DNA of 6,066 bases from Betaproteobacteria bacterium (GCA_022601315.1 JAHZIU010000089.1:1-6066); one strand, 5' to 3'; numbered from the stretch's first letter, positions 1 to 5,813 are shown. Numbers and translations are program-made. The notes: generated by a model from the sequence alone, not told the origin.

Positions 1-437
1 ATCGAGGTCCAGGTATCATTCAATATTCATATTAGGATTAATTATTTTATATATTGCTATGACAATCGTAGTTATAGAACTCGCATCAAGTTTTCGAGCA
101 TCATTTTAAGTAACAAAAGATAAACTACCGGTTTTGTCAGAGAAAAGTGAACTATATCAGTTTGACAATTCCAGCATGAAGTATCGAAAAAAGAGTTTGT
201 GCAAGAATTTGAGTCGGTATGCAAATCCGTTACTGAAGAACTGAGAAAGTCAGAAGGAATGTGAATTGAGAAAGGGGATTTGATGACAGATCATGTGTGT
301 TTATTTCAAATCCAGGTTTGTTATAGGTATAAGATTTTCAAATATTTATAATTTTTTTGAGATATGAGGAACTGGTTTTTTCTTTTCTTACTCTAAAAGT
401 CAGTAGGGCAGCCTGTTTTGATGAATAGGAGTTAAGC
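1..437. other. AT-rich leader region without an intact gene; possible degraded coding remnant
   Basis: No intact ORF with a ribosome binding site is visible here. A plus-strand stretch looks like a decayed gene. From an ATG at 59, 16 codons read to a stop at 107-109. The same frame then resumes with a protein-like stretch (KLPVLSEKSELYQFDNSS, 122-175). Shifting frame near 175 gives another (HEVSKKEFVQEFESV, then KSVTEELRKSEGM) that stops at 262-264. One stop plus one frameshift would join them. I do not recognise the product and chance is possible. From about 300 to 437 the DNA is low-complexity and AT-rich, and presumably holds the carbonic anhydrase promoter. A TATAAT occurs at 347-352, but no matching -35 element is found at normal spacing. 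Confidence 0.3.
427..431 (+). promoter_or_regulatory. Ribosome binding site of the carbonic anhydrase gene
   Basis: AGGAG lies 6 bases before the ATG at 438. This fixes the start upstream of the twin-arginine signal rather than at a later internal ATG. Confidence 0.75.
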
Positions 438-1196
438 ATGTGTAATATAACTAACGAGAAAAAAAGCGAAAATACTCTGCAAGCTCAGCAAAGACGTTCG
501 TTTCTAAAACTAGTCATGGCTTCAACACTAGGTGCTGCAATTACCGCAACAGGAGGAAAAGTGATGGCTACTTCTGGTGTGGTTTTGGAACCACCTCAGC
601 CAGAAAATGTATTAACGCCAGAAGCGGCATTAGAAAGATTGATGGCTGGTAATGAACGTTATATTGCAGGCCAATCAACGCTGTTGAACTTTAGTCTTGA
701 AAGTGAGGCTCTGGTCAGAAGTCAGAATCCTTATGCCTGTGTTTTAAGTTGCTCAGATTCAAGAGTCAGTCCTGAATTTTGTTTTGATGAGCAACTTGGG
801 GATTTGTTTGTGGCACGCGTTGCTGGAAATTATTTAACTACGGATTTTGTGGCTACACTTGAATTTGCTTCACTAATTTTGCATACACCGCTTATTATGG
901 TGCTTGGTCATGAAAGCTGCGGTGCAGTTCAGGCTGCAGTAGAAGCTGCAGATAACAATGAACAATTTCCAGGGCATATTCAATCTATAGCCAGTGCCTT
1001 GGCACCGGCAGTGGGGGCAGTTGATAGGAAGTTGGAGAATCGCATTAATAATGTGGTAAAAATTAATGTCATACAAAATGTGCAAAAGCTTAAAAAGCAA
1101 ACCCCGATTCTAAACAAACTGGTAGTCGAAAAGAAGCTTCTGATCGTAGGTGGTGTATACAGTTTAAAAACTGGTAAGGTCAATCTGGTCATTTGA
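438..1196 (+). CDS. Periplasmic beta-class carbonic anhydrase with Tat signal
   Basis: Beta-carbonic anhydrase interconverts CO2 and bicarbonate at a zinc site. The expected zinc ligands are Cys105, in CSCSDSR-type context with the Asp107-Arg109 dyad, and His158 and Cys161 in GHESCGAV. The C-terminal part (NVVKINVIQNVQKL, then PIL and IVGGVYSLKTGKV) fits the family, and 252 residues is normal for a member with a leader. Residues 18-24 (QRRSFLK) form a twin-arginine motif. A hydrophobic stretch follows (25-38) and a possible cleavage site after VMA (residue 44), so export folded to the periplasm is predicted. The gene stands alone on the plus strand and converges with DUF3422. In an autotrophic ammonia oxidiser a periplasmic enzyme could supply inorganic carbon or buffer acid made by nitrification; that role is inference. 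Family call is secure; location is likely. Confidence 0.93.
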   Translation: MCNITNEKKSENTLQAQQRRSFLKLVMASTLGAAITATGGKVMATSGVVLEPPQPENVLTPEAALERLMAGNERYIAGQSTLLNFSLESEALVRSQNPYACVLSCSDSRVSPEFCFDEQLGDLFVARVAGNYLTTDFVATLEFASLILHTPLIMVLGHESCGAVQAAVEAADNNEQFPGHIQSIASALAPAVGAVDRKLENRINNVVKINVIQNVQKLKKQTPILNKLVVEKKLLIVGGVYSLKTGKVNLVI

Positions 1197-1247
1197 GTTT
1201 ATGTTTATGCATAGTGTATCTGGGGATAAAAAATGAGGCGCTATTTG

Positions 1248-1290
1248 TAACTGTTGTGATCTATTTAATAAAAACGATCAAACACTGTTA
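1248..1290. terminator. Imperfect inverted repeat between convergent genes
   Basis: TGATC (1256-1261 region) and GATCA (1276-1280) pair around an AT-rich loop. The outer TAAC (1248-1251) and GTTA (1287-1290) also pair, with bulges between. The repeat lies where the carbonic anhydrase gene and the DUF3422 gene converge, and it overlaps the DUF3422 stop codon. It could act as a weak two-way terminator, but there is no clear T-run on either strand. Confidence 0.25.
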
Positions 1291-2622
1291 ATCCAACTTA
1301 AAAAGTTTGTTGTGAATGCGACGTGTTATATACCAGACGGTCCCGATTACTATCGGGATCATTACCCCGACAATCAACTCGGGATGAATCGGCAAACCAG
1401 CAGCTTTGCCTGCTTTTGCTACATACAGCAGCAAACTGATAACATAGTATGAGATAGCGGCAATTGATAAGCCTTCCACCGTACTTTGCAACCGCAACTG
1501 TAGTTCTTGACCAAGCGTGAGCTTCTCGAGTAGTTGTTGGTTTTGTGCTTCAGTCAGTATGTCGACTCGCGTGCGTAATAGCGCGCTAGTTTGTGATATA
1601 CGTTCAGAAAGTGAAATCATACGTTGTGCAGTAGCTGCTACAGTTGCTATAGCTGGAGAGAGGCGACGGCCCATGAATTCACCAATGGTTTGCGTACCAG
1701 GTATGGCTTTTTCTCTTAATTCGGCGATTCGTTGAGTGACTATTTTGTCGTAGGCATGTGTGGCTGCAAAGCGATACATGTGCTTGACATTGGCACGTTC
1801 GATCCGCACAGCTAGTGAAATTAATCTATCCAGTAATTCTTGTTCAAAAGCATCTTTGTTTTCCAGCTGAGCTGTGATGTCGACTAGTTGTTGTTCAGCA
1901 TTGGCTAATTCGGGGGCAAGCTGCTTTGCCGCTGGCAGACCTCGTAGTGCGGCAAGGCGGTAAGTTTCGATTTCTAGTAGTCGCTGGGAAATACGTCCTG
2001 CACGTGAATTGGATGTTTCGGTTGGGGCAACGACAAGCATGCGTTCAAACCCGCTGTCACGTAACATGAAATCTGTAACCGCGAGTGAGTGGCTATTTCT
2101 TCCGATGAGAGAAGCCACCACGTGGTTTTCACCAAACCAATTGCGTGCTAATGCCAGTGTCTCTCCCGGGTGATTTAAGTCGCCGTGCACCATGGCTAAT
2201 TTGATAGCAGCAAAAGTACGACCTGGAATCCTAGCTAACCAACCTTTTGGCAACGCTAAAAACGAAAGCAATTCAGGATCTTTTGCACCTAATTGTGCGA
2301 CTTCAGGTAAGTGCTGCACAAGTGAATAGGATGTGAATTCGCTGTGGCGCTCCCACCTCAAGGTACAATCTTGTAACGGTAAGCGTAGAAAATTATTCTG
2401 CAAGTGTCCAATTACGAGCGTTTCCTGACAGGGGAGTTGTCGTAAATGCGCACACTCTTGCTCAAGTGTGACGCCATCATTCAAAACCGCCACATAAACC
2501 ACGAGCGCCGGTAAATGGATATGTTGGCTCGGGCGGGTATGTACTACATTGTGCAGTAAAGCACGTTGCGGATCGGTAGGCGGTAGAAAATCGTGCGGAA
2601 TAATATGACTACTTGGGTTCAT
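1288..2622 (-). CDS. DUF3422 family membrane-anchored protein
   Basis: The 444-residue product matches the DUF3422 family (uncharacterised membrane-anchored proteins of Proteobacteria, usually a little over 400 residues). Family-like landmarks are an N-terminal HNVVHTRPS segment (25-33), WERHSEFTSY (90-99) and HGDLNHPGE (146-154). A long helical middle region follows, rich in Gln, Leu and Glu and possibly coiled-coil. Two hydrophobic segments near the C-terminus (about 385-402 and 416-432) are separated by a short loop, and the tail is basic. No signal peptide is seen, so the bulk is probably cytoplasmic and anchored by a C-terminal hairpin. The biochemical function is unknown. The start has only a weak upstream GGA. 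The gene lies 36 bases after the glycosylase stop on the same strand, so read-through is possible, but its base composition is clearly GC-richer than the genes upstream. Confidence 0.85.
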   Translation of the reverse strand: MNPSSHIIPHDFLPPTDPQRALLHNVVHTRPSQHIHLPALVVYVAVLNDGVTLEQECAHLRQLPCQETLVIGHLQNNFLRLPLQDCTLRWERHSEFTSYSLVQHLPEVAQLGAKDPELLSFLALPKGWLARIPGRTFAAIKLAMVHGDLNHPGETLALARNWFGENHVVASLIGRNSHSLAVTDFMLRDSGFERMLVVAPTETSNSRAGRISQRLLEIETYRLAALRGLPAAKQLAPELANAEQQLVDITAQLENKDAFEQELLDRLISLAVRIERANVKHMYRFAATHAYDKIVTQRIAELREKAIPGTQTIGEFMGRRLSPAIATVAATAQRMISLSERISQTSALLRTRVDILTEAQNQQLLEKLTLGQELQLRLQSTVEGLSIAAISYYVISLLLYVAKAGKAAGLPIHPELIVGVMIPIVIGTVWYITRRIHNKLFKLD

Positions 2623-2658
2623 GCTTCATAGTCCAAGGATATGAAATTAACTGGGTAA

Positions 2659-3087
2659 TTATACTATCTCCCAATCCTCAATATCCCCTATAACCATATT
2701 AAATAATGGATGCGGTTCAATATTATTAATTTTTTTAAATTTTCTAAATAACTCGTTATCTCTTTTTTTTATTTTTTTTAATAAGTGTTCGAATTCGTAT
2801 TGTATTTGCCCGTTTGTGGCAAGAATTTTATCTTTAAAGTTCATATTATTGATTTTGCTTCTGTTGAAGTTGTAGCCTCTAATATCAGCTTCTTCGACAA
2901 CTGATTTTAAGTAACTTGCAATTGCAGCTGCTTGATTTCCTGTATCTTTAAAGCGAATTAACTGCGGATGATTCTTATATCCTGTGGTTTTACCAAGAAG
3001 AACATTTTGGGCAAGCAAGCCTTCCCTCCAAAGGGCAACTAAGCCTTTTGAATCTAGGTACTTGGGATGTATTGACCAAAGCCTCAT
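2659..3087 (-). CDS. Pyrimidine dimer DNA glycosylase / endonuclease V family protein
   Basis: The 142-residue product reads as the bacterial branch of the T4 endonuclease V (Pyr_excise) family, whose founder cuts DNA at UV-induced pyrimidine dimers. Landmarks are MRLWSIHPKYLD (1-12), LWREGLLAQ (19-27), GYKNHPQLIRF (35-45), RGYNFNRSKI, then NGQ..YE.EHLL and a C-terminal PHPLF...EDWE. Aligned by eye to T4 endonuclease V, Arg2 matches Arg3 and Glu22 matches the catalytic Glu23. The frame opens further upstream (to 3144) and would overlap the lipocalin gene, but the family begins at MRLW, so I place the start at 3087. No strong Shine-Dalgarno is seen. The gene begins 19 bases after the lipocalin stop, which suggests one transcript and perhaps translational coupling. 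Activity of this bacterial branch is less well established than for the phage enzyme. Confidence 0.82.
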   Translation of the reverse strand: MRLWSIHPKYLDSKGLVALWREGLLAQNVLLGKTTGYKNHPQLIRFKDTGNQAAAIASYLKSVVEEADIRGYNFNRSKINNMNFKDKILATNGQIQYEFEHLLKKIKKRDNELFRKFKKINNIEPHPLFNMVIGDIEDWEIV

Positions 3088-3106
3088 GGCAATCGTTTTT
3101 ACGATA

Positions 3107-3622
3107 CTAATTTTGTTCAACGAATATGAGACTATTTGTATCAAAACCGAGCGCTTTAGATTTTGTTATAAATCTTTCTATAACCTCTTTACTGATTGTT
3201 GGTGTTCTCGATAAAAGCCACAGATAAGAAGTGTTTTGGCCAGACACAAAAGCATATTGATAATTTTCTTTATCTAGATCAAATACGATATAAGACCCAT
3301 AAAACGGGCCAAAAAACGAAACTTTCAGATACCCCTCATTACTTGCTTTAACAAAATAAGCTTTACCATCTGCTTCTTTCCACCTATTCTCCGCAACTGA
3401 AAAACCTCTGTTTACAACCTTTATACCGCCGTCACTACGCAGTTCATATTCAGCGGTTACTCTACTTAAACCTCGTTCAAAGGAATGATCCAGTCTTGCA
3501 ATTTCATACCATTTGCCAAGATATTTGGTTTCATCAAAATTTTTGACTGGAACAACACCTTTCGGCACTCCAATACAACCGATTAAAATTAAAGATAAAA
3601 AAAGTAACAAAAATGTACGCAT
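3107..3622 (-). CDS. blc: Outer-membrane lipoprotein lipocalin (Blc type)
   Basis: The 171-residue lipocalin has a lipoprotein signal: basic start, hydrophobic core and lipobox LIGC with acylated Cys16. Ile at +2 favours outer-membrane sorting. The lipocalin signature GKWYEIARLDHSFERG begins at residue 36, with the invariant GxW at 36-38. Later family landmarks are the FFGPFYGSYIVFDLD strands, then YLWLLSRTP, and a C-terminal helix ending GFDTNSLIFVEQ. Bacterial Blc binds fatty acids or lysophospholipids and is linked to membrane stress and repair. The ribosome binding site is poor (AAAGTAAAAAC before the ATG). The glycosylase gene follows after 19 bases, and the upstream gap of 158 bases holds a candidate extended -10 promoter. 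Base composition is AT-rich, like the genes on either side but unlike DUF3422. Confidence 0.92.
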   Translation of the reverse strand: MRTFLLLFLSLILIGCIGVPKGVVPVKNFDETKYLGKWYEIARLDHSFERGLSRVTAEYELRSDGGIKVVNRGFSVAENRWKEADGKAYFVKASNEGYLKVSFFGPFYGSYIVFDLDKENYQYAFVSGQNTSYLWLLSRTPTISKEVIERFITKSKALGFDTNSLIFVEQN

Positions 3623-3701
3623 TTGTTTTTACTTTATTCGTTGGCAGGTAAATAAATTACCAAGGGATAAAAGCAGATATTCCAATATAACTGAAAGACC
3701 A

Positions 3702-3721
3702 ATTATAGCAGCAGTGCTGCT
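3702..3721 (-). promoter_or_regulatory. Candidate extended -10 promoter with overlapping palindrome, upstream of blc
   Basis: On the minus strand TGCTATAAT (3702-3710) is a full extended -10 element, with a perfect TATAAT. No good -35 is present, which suits an extended -10 promoter or one needing an activator. A 7-bp perfect inverted repeat around one central base, AGCAGCACTGCTGCT (3707-3721), overlaps its upstream edge. Transcription would start about 70 bases before the blc ATG. The palindrome is placed as an operator would be, but no binding protein can be named. Confidence 0.45.
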
Positions 3722-3780
3722 GGTTGCTTGTTGGGGAAATTGGGAATGATCACTATGATCGTATAAAGATAAAGTGGAAA

Positions 3781-4233
3781 TTACTTTTTCAGTGTCTCAA
3801 GCTGTTCTTTTAATTTTTTGATCTCCTCAGACGCACGAATTTGCTCGGTAACTTCATATTGCACGCCGAGGAAATAAAGTAGGTTTCCACTGGAATCAAA
3901 TAGCGGGGACATATTCAAGTGATTATAAAAAAGCTCACCATTCTTTCGAAAATTTCTGAGTGTAACTTCAACAGGCTTTTTATTTTTAATGGCTTCACGT
4001 AACTGACTTAAACATTCTTGGTTGCGTTCTGTTCCTTGTAGAAAACGGCAATTTTTACCGATTGTTTCTTCCAGTGTATAGCCCGTGATGCTTTCGAATG
4101 CTTTATTTGCATACACCAGCGGCATATCTTCTTGATCAGGGTCAGATAAGGTTACACCATTTACACAAGAATCAAGAATAGTTGACAGTACTTTTGGAAT
4201 TAATCCAGGGTCTTTTTTAGCGATAAAATCCAT
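3781..4233 (-). CDS. Short LOV-domain blue-light photoreceptor (PAS/LOV, no effector)
   Basis: The 150-residue protein is essentially one LOV domain. GKNCRFLQG (59-67) contains the photoactive Cys62 that forms the flavin adduct under blue light. Downstream FMN contacts are in place: Asn94 (LRNFRK), Asn104 (FYNHL) and Gln125 (GVQ). Their spacing from the cysteine (32, 42 and 63) equals that of the Pseudomonas putida short LOV proteins as I remember them. Arg63, Gln66 and Arg70 are also as expected for FMN binding. After the core, residues about 128-150 (EQIRASEEIKKLKEQLETLKK) form a heptad-like helix suited to dimerisation. There is no kinase, GGDEF or DNA-binding domain, so it must signal through partner proteins. 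A TTG start at 4254 is possible, but GGAG at 4240-4243, 6 bases before the ATG at 4233, favours the shorter form. It lies 71 bases after the SRPBCC stop. Confidence 0.93.
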   Translation of the reverse strand: MDFIAKKDPGLIPKVLSTILDSCVNGVTLSDPDQEDMPLVYANKAFESITGYTLEETIGKNCRFLQGTERNQECLSQLREAIKNKKPVEVTLRNFRKNGELFYNHLNMSPLFDSSGNLLYFLGVQYEVTEQIRASEEIKKLKEQLETLKK

Positions 4234-4239
4234 TTTTTT

Positions 4240-4243
4240 CTCC
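4240..4243 (-). promoter_or_regulatory. Ribosome binding site deciding the LOV start
   Basis: GGAG on the minus strand is 6 bases before the ATG at 4233. It lies within the extension that a TTG start at 4254 would require, so it argues for the shorter product. Confidence 0.65.
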
Positions 4244-4304
4244 AAGTTAATCAATTACTGCGTGCAATTTACCAAAAATATTGTTAAAAAATTTAAATAG
4301 TGCA

Positions 4305-4784
4305 TCAAACTGAGTCAGCATGCTCTGTTTCAATTAATTTTTTAATATTTTTTACTGTCGTCTCAGTGCCACCTTGAATAGCGACTCGAACTAGCTTTTC
4401 AAATGGTTTAATATGCATTTCAAGATCAAGTAGTTCAAAAACAAAAGTAATTCGACAGCTTGTTTCGCTAACAGATTCAATAATATAGTCACAGCGGTAA
4501 GGATTGGAAACACCTTTAAAGCAAACACGTGCGCCTGAATCAAAAACATTAACCTTGAAAGTCGATTCAGATCGGTTGCCTTGATCAATGCGCACTTGAC
4601 GGCATAATGTCCCTTCTTTTATTGGGCCGTCGGTCAGTTTTTCTAATTCTTTTACTTCTGGTGACCATCTAGGATAATTAGCCAGCAAGTCAGATCCGAT
4701 GAAGTCAAATAATTTTTCACTCGAACTTTGAATTAATGTACTGGCCTTACCAGAGACAGGGGTTTCTTTTAACAAACCAAACAT
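4305..4784 (-). CDS. SRPBCC / START-like ligand-binding domain protein
   Basis: The 159-residue product reads as the SRPBCC (polyketide cyclase / START-like) fold, a helix-grip domain that binds hydrophobic ligands. Typical landmarks are an N-terminal strand and helix (SSSEKLFDFIGSD, 20-32), then WSPEVKELEKL (40-50), DGPIKEGTLCRQ (52-63), a run of alternating beta strands, and a long C-terminal helix. No signal peptide or membrane segment is seen, so it is probably cytoplasmic. The ligand is unknown. A TTG at 4790 is possible, but AGGAG (4793-4797) is 8 bases from the ATG at 4784 and too close to the TTG. It is the first gene of the minus-strand series leading into the LOV gene and may be co-transcribed with it. 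Proteins of this family also occur in bacterial light-response gene groups, which fits but does not prove a role. Confidence 0.75.
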   Translation of the reverse strand: MFGLLKETPVSGKASTLIQSSSEKLFDFIGSDLLANYPRWSPEVKELEKLTDGPIKEGTLCRQVRIDQGNRSESTFKVNVFDSGARVCFKGVSNPYRCDYIIESVSETSCRITFVFELLDLEMHIKPFEKLVRVAIQGGTETTVKNIKKLIETEHADSV

Positions 4785-4792
4785 AATCAAAT

Positions 4793-4797
4793 CTCCT
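4793..4797 (-). promoter_or_regulatory. Ribosome binding site deciding the SRPBCC start
   Basis: AGGAG on the minus strand is 8 bases from the ATG at 4784, but only 2 bases from the alternative TTG at 4790, so the ATG is preferred. Confidence 0.65.
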
Positions 4798-5116
4798 GCC
4801 TAAATATTGGCAATTTAGATAAAAATGCGCTATTTTATTTATTGATTAATTGTATTGTTTCTTAACTTTTTGATTAGGCGATGTCTATTAGTTGTTCGTT
4901 GGAATTTAAGCCTAATGCTGCAAGTACTATAGCACGAAGAGATGTGAGTCACGCATTTGTCAATTATTCGTTTCCAGTTGAGATAGTTTGAGAGATAACG
5001 TGAGTATGTCTTGGAATATATACATTTACTTCTTAAGCTAACTAACGTAGGTATTGATGAACTGGAGGGGGTATTATTGACCCAGGCGCGACGCGTACAG
5101 GAGCAGTTAAGTTAAA

Positions 5117-5131
5117 CGCTGATTTTCAGCG
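5117..5131. repeat. Small inverted repeat (6-bp stem, 3-base loop)
   Basis: CGCTGA (5117-5122) and TCAGCG (5126-5131) pair perfectly around TTT. It is the innermost of three inverted repeats that follow the gene at 5253-5807. Confidence 0.5.
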
Positions 5132-5139
5132 CTAAAGAA

Positions 5140-5153
5140 AGACTATATAGTCT
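5140..5153. repeat. Perfect 14-bp palindrome
   Basis: AGACTATATAGTCT is its own reverse complement. On the minus strand it is followed by TTCTTT, so as RNA it could form AGACT/AGTCT with an ATAT loop and a weak U-rich tail. Alternatively, as DNA it could be a dimer binding site. Confidence 0.55.
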
Positions 5154-5155
5154 GA

Positions 5156-5202
5156 GTTGCGAAGAATCTCTCAAACAATATTGTATGATTCTTCGCGACA
5201 AC
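5156..5202 (-). terminator. Long hairpin downstream of the periplasmic protein gene
   Basis: GCGAAGAATC (5159-5168) and GATTCTTCGC (5187-5196) pair over 10 perfect base pairs. The flanking GTT (5156-5158) and AAC (5200-5202) can extend the stem across a bulge. The 18-base loop itself contains the 10-bp palindrome ACAATATTGT (5175-5184). It lies about 50 bases past the stop at 5253 on the minus strand, so a terminator or 3'-end stabiliser is reasonable, though no T-run follows directly. Confidence 0.5.
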
Positions 5203-5252
5203 ATCAAATATACAAAGTCATATAATAAAACAGGAGCAATGTTCAGAATTGC

Positions 5253-5807
5253 TTAATGCTGTACCCGTCGCCATTTCAGGTACTGTTTTGTAAATAAGAC
5301 AAGTAATAATAATGCAATCAAAGGTCCTATAGCGGAACGTAATGTATCTGCGTAATTAATCATCTGCACCCGCAATGGGTATTCATAATGTAAGCTAGGA
5401 ATGCCTTCTCCCGTGATAAGTACCGTATATTGCCCTTTGTCTAGGCTAAATTTACCTTTAATTACGCCATCAGAGTGGTTGGTTGAATATAAAGAAGCTA
5501 CTGTTTCACCTAAGGCTTTGCCACTCCCTCTTACGATTTGTATGCCAATTGGCATATCACGTAGTGCGTCATCAATAAGATCCAAAGCCCACAATGTTTC
5601 GCCTTCTTTGGGGATTTCTGCACAGTATTCAGCTTCTGGATCAAATTGTGGTTGATAAGCACTCAAATGGACCATGCTACCGGCCATGTTACGTACACAT
5701 TCGTCATTTTCCAGAGATACCTTTCCATGTGCTGCAACTACACCAGTGTAAACCGTTGTAAAAAAAATCAACGTTGCCATCGTGACTTGTATTATTTTTT
5801 TAATCAT
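5253..5807 (-). CDS. Membrane-anchored periplasmic protein, possible copper binder, next to amoC
   Basis: The 184-residue protein has an N-terminal signal (1-26, ending VVAA), a periplasmic domain, one C-terminal membrane segment (about 158-173) and a basic tail (KQYLKWRRVQH), so the domain faces the periplasm. Predicted cleavage leaves His27 as the first mature residue (HGKVSLEND). An N-terminal His-Gly is also seen in mature AmoB/PmoB, where that histidine binds copper. Further potential ligands are Cys37, Met41, Met45, His47 and Cys62; the cysteines could form a disulphide. The middle (about 72-148) looks beta-rich, ending in YTVLITGEG and PLRVQM, and suggests a FixH- or CopC-like beta-sandwich, but I cannot name the family. 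AGGAG at 5814-5818, 6 bases from the ATG at 5807, decides the start over a GTG at 5822. It follows amoC on the same strand, where amoA would be expected in a full operon. Confidence 0.8.
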   Translation of the reverse strand: MIKKIIQVTMATLIFFTTVYTGVVAAHGKVSLENDECVRNMAGSMVHLSAYQPQFDPEAEYCAEIPKEGETLWALDLIDDALRDMPIGIQIVRGSGKALGETVASLYSTNHSDGVIKGKFSLDKGQYTVLITGEGIPSLHYEYPLRVQMINYADTLRSAIGPLIALLLLVLFTKQYLKWRRVQH

Positions 5808-5813
5808 GAAGAA

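Larger units (their letters stand above)
4798..5252. other. Long intergenic region with degraded coding-like segments and inverted repeats
   Basis: No intact gene is convincing here. On the plus strand an ATG at 4881 opens 36 codons (to 4991; MSISCSLEFKPNAASTIARR at its start) with an AGG too close to be a good ribosome binding site. A second plus-strand open stretch, 4999-5115, reads like protein (for example GIDELEGVLLTQARRVQEQL near its end) but has no start codon in frame. Together they could be a frameshifted relic on the strand opposite to its neighbours. The right-hand part holds three inverted repeats, listed separately. The left end must contain the SRPBCC promoter; a TACAAT (4850-4855 area, minus strand) is present but without a good -35. 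Confidence 0.35.

Noticed and set aside
980..1192. Minus-strand open frame of 70 codons opposite the carbonic anhydrase
   Set aside because: It lies wholly within the conserved zinc-enzyme gene and shows no family features or start signal.
1517..1735. Plus-strand open frame of 72 codons inside DUF3422
   Set aside because: It is antisense to a well-supported family member, has no ribosome binding site, and its Ser/Cys/Arg-rich make-up is typical of a shadow frame.
2658..2663. TATAAT on the minus strand at the end of the glycosylase gene, a possible DUF3422 promoter
   Set aside because: No -35 at usable spacing is present, and the bases are explained by the final codons and stop of the glycosylase.
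3088..3144. 19-residue N-terminal extension of the glycosylase
   Set aside because: It would overlap the lipocalin gene and precede the conserved MRLW start of the family.
3746..3760. Direct repeat of ATGATC in the gap before blc
   Set aside because: It is too short and simple to support a site by itself; it lies about 40 bases upstream of the better palindrome and no known operator matches.
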